A stretch of 56,196 bases of DNA from Flavobacterium sp. ACAM 123 (lineage in GTDB: Bacteria; Bacteroidota; Bacteroidia; Flavobacteriales; Flavobacteriaceae): contig NZ_AJXL01000011.1 in NCBI RefSeq assembly GCF_000264055.1, forward strand, positions 1 through 56,196, written 5' to 3'. The notes beneath the pieces were generated by a model. That model was given only the letters and a program-made list of their open reading frames with translations. It searched no databases and was not told the origin of the DNA. Numbering within the stretch: position 1 is the stretch's first letter; the number at the start of each line of letters is the position of its first letter. Shown here in pieces: positions 46,316 to 55,869 of this stretch. The translations under genes and the position numbers were made by a program.

Positions 46316-47191
46316 TTATTTTTCTGCTAGAAGTACTTTCCATGCGGAAAGAACATCGTTTTCATCTAAGTATTTTTTGGCCTCTACATGCAGCTTATCC
46401 TGGTCGTCAGAGCTTAAAACGCCTTTCACAGAAAAATTCTGTTTTACAAATATACTAACTTCTTCCGGGGTGGGCAAGGCTTCTATGTTCCCTAATTTCC
46501 CTAAATCATTTCCATCAAAAATGAGGCTTTTTTTAATACGATCCGGAATAACATCTACGCCTATTCCTAGGGTCGATAAAGGCTTAGGCACCTCAAATAA
46601 ACCTTGATTTGAGCGTGAATACCAACTCCCTCCTAGCCTAGAAACCAAATCAATTTTATGTTGATCAATCGCTCCTTTAGCATCTAAAACGGCTTCGTTA
46701 ATATGAATCCGGACTACTTCACAAAGGATTAAATTTCCAGCTCCACCTTCACTCCCTAATGGAATTATCTGGTTCACTTTACATTCAAATTGTACGGGCG
46801 ACTCTTTAACTCGGTATGGCTTTACAACATCAGATGGAACTGCCGTAAACCCTGCTTTTAAAAACTCATTTACACCATCGCCATATTCTGTGCTGGCAAG
46901 AGATGTTTGTTGTACCATGTCAAAATTAACGACATTAATAACCACTTCTCCCGTGGCTTCACAATTAATTAAAGTGTGTTTAATCGAATTGTCGCGAACA
47001 CGCCTTGCTGGGGAAAAAACGAGAATAGGTGGATTTGCACTAAAAACATTAAAATAGCTGAAAGGCGATAAATTTGGAGTACCATTTTTATCTACAGTGC
47101 TGGCAAAAGCTATGGGTCTAGGCCCTACAGAACCTTGAAGATATCCTTGCAACTTAGCCGTTTCTATACTTTTTGGGTCAATCGTAATCAT
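46316..47191 (-). CDS. flavin reductase family protein
   Basis: FMN-binding split-barrel protein of 291 residues (flavin reductase-like domain about 15-185). GSVGPRPIAFASTVDKNGTP is the typical N-terminal FMN-contact strand, followed by NLSPFSYFNVFSANPPILVF and SPARR-RDNS, and the conserved SLASTEYGDGVNEF. The last 90 residues form an extra helical domain. Substrate unknown. It precedes the DUF3127 gene by 27 bases and may be in one transcript. Confidence 0.9.
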   Translation of the reverse strand: MITIDPKSIETAKLQGYLQGSVGPRPIAFASTVDKNGTPNLSPFSYFNVFSANPPILVFSPARRVRDNSIKHTLINCEATGEVVINVVNFDMVQQTSLASTEYGDGVNEFLKAGFTAVPSDVVKPYRVKESPVQFECKVNQIIPLGSEGGAGNLILCEVVRIHINEAVLDAKGAIDQHKIDLVSRLGGSWYSRSNQGLFEVPKPLSTLGIGVDVIPDRIKKSLIFDGNDLGKLGNIEALPTPEEVSIFVKQNFSVKGVLSSDDQDKLHVEAKKYLDENDVLSAWKVLLAEK

Positions 47192-47376
47192 ACTTTTTTG
47201 TTTTCAGTTATTTAGTACCTTGATTTACAAAAGTAAGTAAATGGTTTAAGTTTTTAATGAGAGCGCCCGCTTATTTAATCTAAAAACATTCCCGTCACCT
47301 AAAAATTTTCCTTTGTATTAAGAACTAAAATAATACTGTTTATATTTCGTTATATTTATACCTCAAAATCTCGTTT

Positions 47377-48525
47377 ATGCAGTTTTCTGAAAGAAAAGAC
47401 ACGACTCGTTGGATTATTATTTTTGCTTCATTTTTAATAATTTCATTGATACTTTGGAACACCTATACCTTTTTTCAAATATTCAAAAACGAAGAACGTT
47501 TAAAAATGAATCTTTGGGCAAAAGCTCAAAAAACACTCATTAATGCAGGTGAAAACACTGATGTCGAACTTCCTCTCCAAATCTTCAGCAACAATACGTC
47601 AATTCCGATTGTGCTTACTGAGAATGACAGCATCATCAACACCGTTAATATCGACGACGACATTGTAAATGAAAACGCCAGAGCTGTCGCATTTTTATCG
47701 GATTTAAAAAATGAAAATGACCCTATTGTAATTGAGTATGATCCAGGGAAATTTCAAAAATTATATTACGGCAATTCGGCACTACTGAATAAACTAAAAT
47801 ATTATCCCGTCGCCTTATTGCTCATTATCGTATTATTTTCTGCCTTGGTCTATTATTTTTACCGAAGCACGAAAATAGCAACTCAAAACAAACTTTGGGC
47901 GGGAATGGCAAAAGAAACAGCCCATCAAATAGGCACTCCACTTTCTTCGTTAATAGGATGGGTCGAAATCTTGAAGTCCGAAAATGTTGATGAATCAACA
48001 ACGATTGAAATTGAAAAAGATATTGAACGATTACAAACTATTACAGATCGTTTCTCAAAAATTGGCTCGGAACCCATATTAGAAAAGAAAGACATTGTAC
48101 AAGAGACATTGCAATCCTATAACTATCTTCAATCCCGATTTTCAAAACAGATTGAATTCACATTCGAAGGTCCAAAATCACCTATCTACGTTATGCTTAA
48201 CCCCACCCTACACAGTTGGACGATTGAAAATCTGGTAAAGAATGCTATTGACGCCATGAAAGGACGCGGAAAACTGGCTTTAAAAATTGAGCAGGATCAT
48301 GATTCCATAAAAATAAGTGTGACTGATAACGGGAATGGAATTCAGAAAAAAGAGTTCAAGAGGGTCTTTGAGCCTGGTTTTACTACTAAAAAAAGAGGCT
48401 GGGGATTAGGATTATCTTTAACAAAAAGGATTGTGGAAGAATACCACAAAGGAACTATAAAAGTCTCCCATTCTGAAATAGGAAAAGGAACTACTATGCA
48501 AATCAGCTTAAAAAAAGCATCTTGA
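47377..48525 (+). CDS. membrane sensor histidine kinase
   Basis: 382 residues. Two membrane helices (about 13-35 and 143-163) flank a small periplasmic sensor of about 105 residues. The phosphoacceptor box is WAGMAKETAHQIGTPLSSLI (His near residue 187, with the less common AHQIGTPLSS form seen in Bacteroidota). The ATP-binding domain has NLVKNAIDAMKG (N box), VTDNGNGI (G1) and GWGLGLSLTKRIVEEYHKG (G2). No response regulator is next to it, so the partner lies elsewhere. Signal unknown. Convergent with the transglutaminase gene. Confidence 0.94.
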   Translation: MQFSERKDTTRWIIIFASFLIISLILWNTYTFFQIFKNEERLKMNLWAKAQKTLINAGENTDVELPLQIFSNNTSIPIVLTENDSIINTVNIDDDIVNENARAVAFLSDLKNENDPIVIEYDPGKFQKLYYGNSALLNKLKYYPVALLLIIVLFSALVYYFYRSTKIATQNKLWAGMAKETAHQIGTPLSSLIGWVEILKSENVDESTTIEIEKDIERLQTITDRFSKIGSEPILEKKDIVQETLQSYNYLQSRFSKQIEFTFEGPKSPIYVMLNPTLHSWTIENLVKNAIDAMKGRGKLALKIEQDHDSIKISVTDNGNGIQKKEFKRVFEPGFTTKKRGWGLGLSLTKRIVEEYHKGTIKVSHSEIGKGTTMQISLKKAS

Positions 48526-48537
48526 TTTTAATATTTT

Positions 48538-49695
48538 TTAAAGGCTATTTGTTTTATAAAACATCGTTTCTCTGACTACTTCGGACCTTCTTAAATAGGC
48601 GTTCACAAATGCAGCATGCTCTTCTGTCTGACCAATAGATTCTATCAAAGATTGTTTAATGGAATTTACACTTGACGCGTGCCTTTCTTCAATAAATCCA
48701 AAATTAGCCAACATCTCCTGACAACGGAGTAATTTGTTTCTTGGTCCATCTATCATAGCTCTCAATTCTTTGTCTGACGCTACAGGTTTAAACTGCTTGT
48801 TTCTATACTTGATAAATTTGTTTAAGTCATTTACCCCCTCATTATAAAGCGACACGACAGTATTGAAATAAATGGATGTCTTAACTTGTTTATAATATTC
48901 TATCTTGCTTTTTTCATAGGTAAGCTGATTCAATATCATCATATTTACAACTCCATTTTTTTTTATTCGTGCTGACGAACCGATTAATTGCTCCATTTCA
49001 GATGATTTATAATATTTTGAAATTTCAGCCTCAAAATCAAATCGCTTTTTTAATTTATCTACACCAGTACCTCCATTGTAAAACTCTTGATTTGAAATGG
49101 GATAATTAAGGAATTGCCACATATAATCGTACGGCATATGCGAAGCAATTATCTCGCTGGGATTCGCTTTAAAATATTGATTGTCAAACGCAGCGACAAA
49201 CCTTCCGTTATTCACATATCCCGAACCCCAAGTTGGATCGAAGACATACCACTGATTATCAATTTTAGAAGCACACCAGGCATGTGACATCGTATCTACC
49301 TTCCCATTTTGCTTTGTATAGCCACTTATGGTGTTCGTCTCAATACCCACTTTATTTGCTATCTCCTTAAATATTTTGGTGTAATCACTGCACACTCCTT
49401 TTTTACTCTTCAGTATTCTTGTGCTATTATTTTCTAAGACTTCTTTGTTATTTAACGCTACCATTTTAGCTACATCATAACCGATATTTGACGCTATCCA
49501 ATAAAAAACAGCACGTATTTTCTCATCATCAGTCTGAAAATGAGCATTGATATAATCGGCAATTGCATCTGTTGAATAGGTTGATCGAACGGGTATTTGA
49601 GAAATTTTCTGATCAACTAAAGTATATTGAGTCTGCTTTTGAGCAAAACTTAAAATTGAAAAAAGCAAAGAGAGCGCTATATATATATTTTTCAT
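48538..49695 (-). CDS. secreted transglutaminase-like protein
   Basis: 385 residues, signal peptide IALSLLFSILSFAQ. The transglutaminase-like core (about 40-165) shows Cys in KKGVCSDYTKIFKEIANKVG, His in MSHAWCASKIDNQWYVFDPT and the Asp in that same FDPTWG, a complete catalytic triad. Helical C-terminal part without known domain. Such proteins act as proteases or cross-linkers outside the cytoplasm; exact role unknown. It sits 86 bases downstream of the HIT gene, separated by a terminator. Confidence 0.9.
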   Translation of the reverse strand: MKNIYIALSLLFSILSFAQKQTQYTLVDQKISQIPVRSTYSTDAIADYINAHFQTDDEKIRAVFYWIASNIGYDVAKMVALNNKEVLENNSTRILKSKKGVCSDYTKIFKEIANKVGIETNTISGYTKQNGKVDTMSHAWCASKIDNQWYVFDPTWGSGYVNNGRFVAAFDNQYFKANPSEIIASHMPYDYMWQFLNYPISNQEFYNGGTGVDKLKKRFDFEAEISKYYKSSEMEQLIGSSARIKKNGVVNMMILNQLTYEKSKIEYYKQVKTSIYFNTVVSLYNEGVNDLNKFIKYRNKQFKPVASDKELRAMIDGPRNKLLRCQEMLANFGFIEERHASSVNSIKQSLIESIGQTEEHAAFVNAYLRRSEVVRETMFYKTNSL

Positions 49696-49716
49696 CTGAT
49701 CTGAGTTCCGTATAAA

Positions 49717-49750
49717 TAAAAAGGGATTAGGTTTTCACCTATTCCCTTTT
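49717..49750 (-). terminator. terminator after the HIT gene
   Basis: Stem AAAAGGGAATAGG / CCTAATCCCTTTTT around a small A-rich loop, with T-run on the minus strand. Confidence 0.8.
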
Positions 49751-49781
49751 AAACGAAAACTGTACCAATTTATTTGAAACG

Positions 49782-50171
49782 CTACATTTTGGCTTTAATA
49801 TTTTCTGCCAATGCTTCAAATTCTGCTGTAGATAGAGACACTTTGTTTTGAAAACGCATTTCATCCATCTCATTCAATGGAATAAGATGAACATGTGCAT
49901 GAGGAACTTCCAGTCCTACGACTGCCATACCTACCCTTTTGCAAGGAACTGCTTTTTCTAAGGCAATAGCCACTTTTCTTGCAAAATGCATCAGCCCTAA
50001 ATAATGTGCTTCGTCCATATCAAAAATCTTATCGACTTCAAATTTTGGGATACACAGAGTATGTCCTTTTGCATTTGGGTTTACATCCAAAAAAGCCAAA
50101 TAATTATCGTCTTCGGCTATTTTATAACAAGGAATTTCTCCGTTTACTATTTTAGTGAATATTGAACTCAT
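49782..50171 (-). CDS. HIT family nucleotide hydrolase
   Basis: 129 residues, histidine-triad protein. The triad is HAHVHLIPLNEMDE (HxHxHxx); KIVNGEIPCYKIAEDDNYLA and NAKGHTLCIPK are the usual N-terminal parts. Hydrolyses nucleoside phosphoramidates or dinucleoside polyphosphates in known members. Lies 84 bases behind greA, probably one transcript in flavobacteria. Confidence 0.95.
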   Translation of the reverse strand: MSSIFTKIVNGEIPCYKIAEDDNYLAFLDVNPNAKGHTLCIPKFEVDKIFDMDEAHYLGLMHFARKVAIALEKAVPCKRVGMAVVGLEVPHAHVHLIPLNEMDEMRFQNKVSLSTAEFEALAENIKAKM

Positions 50172-50255
50172 TGTAAATTTTGTTTTTAGCCCTTTGATTG
50201 CGCTCGGGGTAATTATTTTAGTTTAGGATTTTAAAATCAGCCTAAGAAACCTTTT

Positions 50256-50732
50256 TTAGTTTCGAGAAATTTCCAAAATTTCAAATTGCAGCACACCATT
50301 AGGAACCGTAATTTCAGCAACATCGCCTACCTTTTTACCAAGTAATCCTTTCCCTATAGGTGAGGTAACTGATATTTTTCCGGTTTTTAAATCCGCTTCG
50401 CTTTCAGCAACAAGCTTATAATTCATTTCCATTCCGTTAGATTGGTTCTTTATTTTCACATTAGACAAAACCAAAACCTTAGAAATATCAAGATTTGTTT
50501 CATCAATCAGTCGCGCATTAGAATGTACTTCTTCGAGCTTCGCAATTCTCATCTCCAGCATTCCTTGTGCTTCTTTTGCAGCATCATACTCTGCATTTTC
50601 AGATAAATCTCCTTTATCTCTTGCCTCAGCTATATCTGCAGATGCTTTTGGACGCATTACACTTTTTAAATAATCTAATTCCTCTCTCAATTTCTTTAAT
50701 CCTTCTGCCGTGTAATAAGATATTGCGCTCAT
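50256..50732 (-). CDS. greA: transcription elongation factor GreA
   Basis: Rescues backtracked RNA polymerase by stimulating transcript cleavage. 158 residues: coiled-coil N-terminal domain with YYTAEGLKKLREELDYLKSV and the tip acidic pair in EARDKGDLSENAEYDAAKEA, then the FKBP-like C-terminal domain with ISVTSPIGKGLLGKKVGD. Complete. Promoter and leader hairpin upstream are given separately. Confidence 0.97.
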   Translation of the reverse strand: MSAISYYTAEGLKKLREELDYLKSVMRPKASADIAEARDKGDLSENAEYDAAKEAQGMLEMRIAKLEEVHSNARLIDETNLDISKVLVLSNVKIKNQSNGMEMNYKLVAESEADLKTGKISVTSPIGKGLLGKKVGDVAEITVPNGVLQFEILEISRN

Positions 50733-50757
50733 AATTTCATCGTTTATGTAAATAGAA

Positions 50758-50795
50758 AAAATCCCATCAGGACGGGATTTCTTTCCACAAAGATA
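50758..50795 (-). promoter_or_regulatory. greA promoter and leader hairpin
   Basis: TATCTTTG at 50788-50795 (minus strand) is a perfect -7 box. Directly after the expected start the leader forms AAATCCC / GGGATTT (50758-50781) followed by TTTTTT, 26 bases before the greA ATG. As at rimP, a terminator-like hairpin lies in the leader with no gene upstream to terminate. Confidence 0.65.
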
Positions 50796-50895
50796 CTTTT
50801 ATTTTTTCTAGTGAATAATTATATGTAAATCATATATAATTCAAATGTAAATAAATTAAATTTGTTTCACTAATACTTTCAATTTATTTTAAACA

Positions 50896-51321
50896 ATGAA
50901 AAATCACCTCATCCTACTCGCAATATTACCCTTCTTTTTTGGCTGCAGCGACAGTAGTTTTAACAATAACAACCCCTACCTACCTAATTACACGTTTACC
51001 ATAGATATCAACATGAATTTGCCCGCTTATTCTAATCTTCAATATCCCAGTAACGCGGTCTACTATGCAGGTGTTGGCATCAACGGAATTTATATTTTCA
51101 ATACTGGAAGTGGCTACAATGCATTTGATGCTGCCTGCCCAAATCAGGCACCGAGCAGTTGTGGCATTATGACCCTGAAAGGCATTAATATAGTCTGTCC
51201 CTGTGACAATGCTGAATACAGCTTATTTACTGGTCAGGTTACAGGTCAGAGTGGATTGCAATATCCTTTAAAACAGTATCGCGTGGAGGTTAATGGGAAT
51301 GTTCTACGAGTATACAACTAG
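50896..51321 (+). CDS. lipoprotein with a Rieske-like fold lacking the histidine ligands
   Basis: 141 residues. Lipoprotein signal LILLAILPFFFGC (lipobox FFGC). The C-terminal half follows the Rieske [2Fe-2S] layout: AACPNQAPSSC, later VCPCDNAEYSLFTGQ, then YPLKQYRVEVNGNVLRVYN. In true Rieske proteins these are CxH and CPCH; here the histidines are Asn and Asp, so a normal Rieske cluster cannot form. The four cysteines could hold another cofactor or disulfides. Well-conserved framework argues against decay. Its stop lies only four bases from the stop of the receptor gene, with no terminator between them. Confidence 0.8.
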   Translation: MKNHLILLAILPFFFGCSDSSFNNNNPYLPNYTFTIDINMNLPAYSNLQYPSNAVYYAGVGINGIYIFNTGSGYNAFDAACPNQAPSSCGIMTLKGINIVCPCDNAEYSLFTGQVTGQSGLQYPLKQYRVEVNGNVLRVYN

Positions 51322-51325
51322 AAAC

Positions 51326-54025
51326 CTATAGTTTATAGCTTATTGAAAACAAGAAAACCCTTGGCAAAACAAAGGTTGTTCGTTCACTGATTAAATAATC
51401 CGAAAACGAATAATCATTTTTGACCCTGTTGTTGAACAAATTATTAGCGATTAATTCAAATCCAAATGGACTATTTTTCTTTTGATAACGCAAAGAAGTA
51501 TTGGCAATATCATAAAAATTACTCTGATTGTTGTTATTTGTATTTTTTAGATTTTCGTAACTGAATTTATACGTCCAGAACTTTGCGAAATTAATATCAA
51601 AATCAGATGTGATGGCCTCAGTTTGAAAATTAGATTTGGTTAATCCTGAAAACTGGCTAAAACCTTTGTTATAGCCAATACTTAAACCCGGCCATTTTCT
51701 ATAGGCAGTTTTGAACAAAACTCCGAAATTTTGACTCTTCCTATCATTTACCGTTATACTATTATTTATGGTTTGTGTGTAATTAAACCAACTCAGACGC
51801 GTATTCACTCTCAAATTAAAACGATAGATTCTCTTACTGAAAGAACCGCTGGCATTGTAATTATTTTCTGGATTATCAGTAAGGACTGGCGTATTGAATT
51901 GATTGATTCCGTCTAATTTAATTTCGTTTCTAATCGTTTTTACTTTTTTATTAAAATTTGCTCTTGCATTCCAAGTAATCCCACGATACATATTCAATTT
52001 AGAATACCTCAAACTAGCCGAGTGGTATTGTTCGTTTTCTAAAAGTGCATTTCCTCTGTAAACCAAGTTATAATTTTGCAAGGTAAACCGATCCGCTAAT
52101 TGGGTTACTCGCGGAAAACCATTCTCTAATTTGTATGTAAAGCTTAAATTTTCTGATTTATTAAATTCATAGTCACTATCCCATTGTGGCTGAAAAAGTA
52201 TTTTTGACAAAGTATTATTTTGTGCTATTTTGCTGGTTTTCAAATTGTAATGATGCAAGTATAGCCCCGGCTTATTAGTCCATTTGCCAATTTTAGATTT
52301 ATACTCTAATCCTAAGTAGCTATCGTTCAATTGGTATTTAACATCATTTCCAAAACCTGCTAATCCAAAATCATTTATAGCGCCATTGGTTAAAATTTGT
52401 TTTTCTGAACTTTTAAAAATGGAATTACCCAAGTTATTTCCAATATTGGTATACAAATGATTAAAGTCATTAATAATCCAATAATGCTTGAATAAAGCAT
52501 CAACACTGTTGTTTTTGACTTTATTGAATTGGTCAATAGTATAGGAAACATCATTTTGTAATGGAATTGAACCCGCTAAAAAAGGCTGATCTGTAAACCA
52601 CTGATTGTTCTGTGTACTCTTTTCATACACTTGATTAACTACAAAGGTTGTAGTATGACGTTTGTTAAATTTTTTGTGCCATTCCACATACTGCTTTACC
52701 GAAATGTTATCTGCTTTACTAATCGTTTCAAAAACGCTCGCATTACTATCGGTTATAGAATTTATGGTATTGAATACATCATTTGTACTTGATTGATACT
52801 GGGCATTATAATACCATTTTTCTGTATCGCTTGGAGAATAATCCACTTTTATATTTGCTATGCCTAAGACTGAACGATTGTCTCCGTTTTGTAGCCTATT
52901 CTCAAAAGCGACAGTGCTATTTTGAAGATACTCGTTCTTACTCTCAGTTCGTGAAGCGGTAAAAACTTTGGAAAAAATGCTAAATCCAGAAATCGTTAGT
53001 TTAGAGGAAGGTTCGTGACTGAAATTTGCGGCTCCAAATTGCGATTTGTTTTGGACCACATCTTGATTATCATTGGCAAACGAATACAAGTTAGTCAATG
53101 ATTTTCTACCAGTAAGGTAACTACTGGTTCCGCCACCAAAGCGGCTTAAATCATCGTACGTAAAAGTGCTTTTTCCTATATTATTAATATCCCCTATAAA
53201 ACTTAAATTAGTTTTGGGTGCATAATAAAATAATGACGCATGAGCGAGATAAAAACCATTATCCGCATTGCCAACTTCGGCTCCAGCTTCGACATCCCCA
53301 AAAACGAATTTCTTTTTATCGGCTTTCAACTTAACGTTCATTGCAAGTTCATCGCTATCCGAAACTTGTTTCATAAAGCCTACTTCGTTAAAGTGATCAA
53401 TCACTTCAATTTTGTCTAGGGCATCCGCAGGAATATTTTCTACAGCCAATTTAGAACCACCGCCAAAAAAGGATTTACCTTCTACCAGCATTTGGGTGAC
53501 TTTTTTCCCTTGCACGGTAACTCCACCGTTTTTATCTACCTCAACACCTGGCAGTTTCTCAAGAATTTCTTTCATCTTGCGTTCGTTTCCATTCGCAAAA
53601 CTTTTTATATCAAATATCAGCGTGTCTTTTTTAACGATAATGGGCTTAAACTCGTACTTGATCACAATTTCACTTAGTTCTTCTCCAGTAGGTTTAAGTT
53701 TAAAATCATAGGACGTAAGAGCCGAGTTTGGATCTACAAAAATAATTTCCTCCAAAAAACCAATATAAGAAACCGTGATTTCATATTTGACTTCTTTGTC
53801 CAGTTCAAGCCGATAACGTCCTTTATTATCTGCAATTGCAAACTTTAGACTCGCTTTTTCTTGTAACGGTTTAGCGATAACATTAGCAGACTCCAAGGGT
53901 TTGTTTGTATCGTCAGAAACGACACCAGTAACTGTGATGGTTTGCGAGAAGGATATAGAAGCGACAAATAACATCAAAAAAACAACTACACATTTACTAT
54001 TAATTCCTAACATAAAGTAACACAT
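51326..54025 (-). CDS. outer-membrane barrel with carboxypeptidase-regulatory domain (TonB-receptor-like)
   Basis: 899 residues. Signal peptide about 1-28 (CVVVFLMLFVASISFSQ); the start may be ATG 54025 or 54013 (MLGINSK). Carboxypeptidase-regulatory-like domain (30-105, ITVTGVVSDDTNKPLESANV), plug-like region with EILEKLPGVEVDKNGGVTVQ and MLVEGKSFFGGGS, then the barrel ending LFSISYKL. Last gene of the third accessory unit. It shares the plug pattern with the three other receptors but not the barrel surface. Confidence 0.87.
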   Translation of the reverse strand: MCYFMLGINSKCVVVFLMLFVASISFSQTITVTGVVSDDTNKPLESANVIAKPLQEKASLKFAIADNKGRYRLELDKEVKYEITVSYIGFLEEIIFVDPNSALTSYDFKLKPTGEELSEIVIKYEFKPIIVKKDTLIFDIKSFANGNERKMKEILEKLPGVEVDKNGGVTVQGKKVTQMLVEGKSFFGGGSKLAVENIPADALDKIEVIDHFNEVGFMKQVSDSDELAMNVKLKADKKKFVFGDVEAGAEVGNADNGFYLAHASLFYYAPKTNLSFIGDINNIGKSTFTYDDLSRFGGGTSSYLTGRKSLTNLYSFANDNQDVVQNKSQFGAANFSHEPSSKLTISGFSIFSKVFTASRTESKNEYLQNSTVAFENRLQNGDNRSVLGIANIKVDYSPSDTEKWYYNAQYQSSTNDVFNTINSITDSNASVFETISKADNISVKQYVEWHKKFNKRHTTTFVVNQVYEKSTQNNQWFTDQPFLAGSIPLQNDVSYTIDQFNKVKNNSVDALFKHYWIINDFNHLYTNIGNNLGNSIFKSSEKQILTNGAINDFGLAGFGNDVKYQLNDSYLGLEYKSKIGKWTNKPGLYLHHYNLKTSKIAQNNTLSKILFQPQWDSDYEFNKSENLSFTYKLENGFPRVTQLADRFTLQNYNLVYRGNALLENEQYHSASLRYSKLNMYRGITWNARANFNKKVKTIRNEIKLDGINQFNTPVLTDNPENNYNASGSFSKRIYRFNLRVNTRLSWFNYTQTINNSITVNDRKSQNFGVLFKTAYRKWPGLSIGYNKGFSQFSGLTKSNFQTEAITSDFDINFAKFWTYKFSYENLKNTNNNNQSNFYDIANTSLRYQKKNSPFGFELIANNLFNNRVKNDYSFSDYLISERTTFVLPRVFLFSISYKL

Positions 54026-54049
54026 TTCATTTTTAAATTCCTTTCAGGA

Positions 54050-54772
54050 CTACCTGTTCCCCTGTGCTTCCATCTTTTTTTCGTATTCCTCTTTTGGAAT
54101 GGTTCTCCCTTTTGGAAAATCAATTTTCAATTCCTCGATATTAGAAATAGATATGGACGAGGCTAAAAAAGTGGTTTCTCTATCTTGTAATTCTAAAATA
54201 AGCCCTGGCAATCCATTAAAATATTTAGGGCCATAGCTGTAAGGCAAACTTGGCGCAAACCAAGCGGTAATGGGTATACTAACACCTTTGCCCCTGCGGT
54301 TGATAAATTTATTTAAATAAATCGCTTTGTAACATAAATAATTATCAATCTTCTTGCTTTCTACGGTAATTTCCCACTCTAATTTTTTGTTCTCTATTTC
54401 AAGTAACTGTCCATTCTCTTTTCGTTGTACCGCGGTGTTCGTCGTTTTATCAAAAAAATAATCATTCAATACTGTTTGAATAAAAGCCATTGACCTAGCA
54501 AACTTTCTTAACCCACTATCCTCAGCATCAGCAATTAGATATTGATCTAAAATAAAACTAGACTGTGTCCTATTAAACTTTAAAGTGGCGGTTTGCTTAT
54601 TTGCAATTTCCCTTGTGGCCTCAATGAATTCTCTGTCAGGTGAATTTTTGATATCTACCCCATTATCAGCTAATTGAATTTTATACGTTACTTTGCCGGA
54701 AAGAACTTGACTGTAACCGTCAAACATCGCTACTAATGCAACACAAAAGAATAGTATTTTAATTTTTTTCAT
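54050..54772 (-). CDS. GLPGLI family protein
   Basis: 240 residues from ATG 54770-54772 (signal peptide KIKILFFCVALVAMFDGYSQ); a longer upstream frame has no support. Cysteine in NYLCYKAIYLN, then AWFAPSLPYSYGPKYFNGLP and GLILELQDRE, the name-giving motif in full. 24 bases before the receptor start. Confidence 0.9.
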   Translation of the reverse strand: MKKIKILFFCVALVAMFDGYSQVLSGKVTYKIQLADNGVDIKNSPDREFIEATREIANKQTATLKFNRTQSSFILDQYLIADAEDSGLRKFARSMAFIQTVLNDYFFDKTTNTAVQRKENGQLLEIENKKLEWEITVESKKIDNYLCYKAIYLNKFINRRGKGVSIPITAWFAPSLPYSYGPKYFNGLPGLILELQDRETTFLASSISISNIEELKIDFPKGRTIPKEEYEKKMEAQGNR

Positions 54773-54834
54773 TTCTTTTAGTATAAAACCAAGCAAAATT
54801 GCTTTCGCATTTTGCTTGGTGATTAAAAAATAAA

Positions 54835-55068
54835 CTATCCCGCGGTAATTCTGGGAGTTTCTTTTTGATCTTCACATGCTGCATAATACCCTTGGTAGGC
54901 AGCTTCACTTTCTGCTTCTGTGTGCGTACCATCAGGGTCATATCTATTGTCTACATAATCTGCAGCTTGCTCATAACACCCAGTATCCTGAACAACTTTA
55001 ACTTCGAGATCATTTGCCATTGCAACTCCGCTAAATGCCACCACTGCCAGAGCGGTAAAACTTATTTT
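54835..55068 (-). CDS. small secreted Cys-containing peptide, start codon missing
   Basis: Reads FTALAVVAFSGVAMAND, a signal peptide almost the same as in the peptide at 55870, followed by a mature part with cysteines in DTGCYEQAADYV and YYAACEDQKET. No ATG is present: the codons before it are TAA-AAA-ATA-AGT, and the TAA stop of the upstream GLPGLI gene (55062-55064) falls inside the signal sequence in another frame. GTG codons at about 55039-55044 could restart translation by coupling, giving a shortened signal. Probably a junction deletion removed the original start. Confidence 0.6.
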   Translation of the reverse strand, partial: KISFTALAVVAFSGVAMANDLEVKVVQDTGCYEQAADYVDNRYDPDGTHTEAESEAAYQGYYAACEDQKETPRITAG

Positions 55069-55745
55069 TTAATTAGTAAACTTTCAAATTCTTTCTCACT
55101 CACAATTTTATAATCCTTACGCTGTGGCAAAACAATAATTTGATTTGGTTTAAAATCTAATTTATTAACGCCGAAGAGAATGTTTCTAACTTGAAGTTCT
55201 AATATTAAACCCGGTAACCCTCCAAATCCATTTGGCCCATACGAAAGAGGTATTCGAGGACAATACCAAGCTATTATAGGGAAGTGAAAAACACCAACTC
55301 CATTTTCTACAGTTTTTACAGCAGTAGCTTGATAACAAACAAAACCATTAATTTCTTTAGTTTCATTAATTAAAATCCAATCCCTTTTAGTTTCTTTTTT
55401 TATTACAAACTTCCCAATTTCACTATTAATTTCTGAATATGAAAATTCATTGTCTTGAAAAACAACCCCTTTATATCCTGAAAATAATTTGGCATAAAAA
55501 TACCCTCTCTCATCGATACCTAAGCCATCCTTGAGAGAAAAAAAAGAATCATTAGAATTAAATATCAAATCAAAATTTAAAAATTGTGCGTTCTCAAATG
55601 CTTTTGCATAAGCTTCCTTCATTCTTGTGGTCTTTTCTAATCCTTCAAAAGACGAAATGTGGAGCCCATATTCAATTTTCCCATTACTAATTTGACTAAA
55701 GCAATTTAAACATACAAGAAAGAAAAATAAATTTATTAATTTCAT
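55062..55745 (-). CDS. GLPGLI family protein
   Basis: 227 residues with signal peptide (LINLFFFLVCLNCFSQ). Cysteine in GFVCYQATAVK, then AWYCPRIPLSYGPNGFGGLP and GLILELQVRN. C-terminus KEFESLLIKK runs into the signal region of the next peptide gene, so the last residues may derive from a fusion. Close relative of the GLPGLI protein at 54050, suggesting duplication of a peptide plus GLPGLI pair within this unit. Confidence 0.88.
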   Translation of the reverse strand: MKLINLFFFLVCLNCFSQISNGKIEYGLHISSFEGLEKTTRMKEAYAKAFENAQFLNFDLIFNSNDSFFSLKDGLGIDERGYFYAKLFSGYKGVVFQDNEFSYSEINSEIGKFVIKKETKRDWILINETKEINGFVCYQATAVKTVENGVGVFHFPIIAWYCPRIPLSYGPNGFGGLPGLILELQVRNILFGVNKLDFKPNQIIVLPQRKDYKIVSEKEFESLLIKK

Positions 55746-55869
55746 AATTTAAGTAGATAATATTAAGGCTATTTCACAAAACATAAAACAGCCTTATTTC
55801 TATTATTTATTCAGGTTTTGACGGAGCTTAAACAACTAGTTTTGGTTTCAAGACGCCATCAAATTGATT

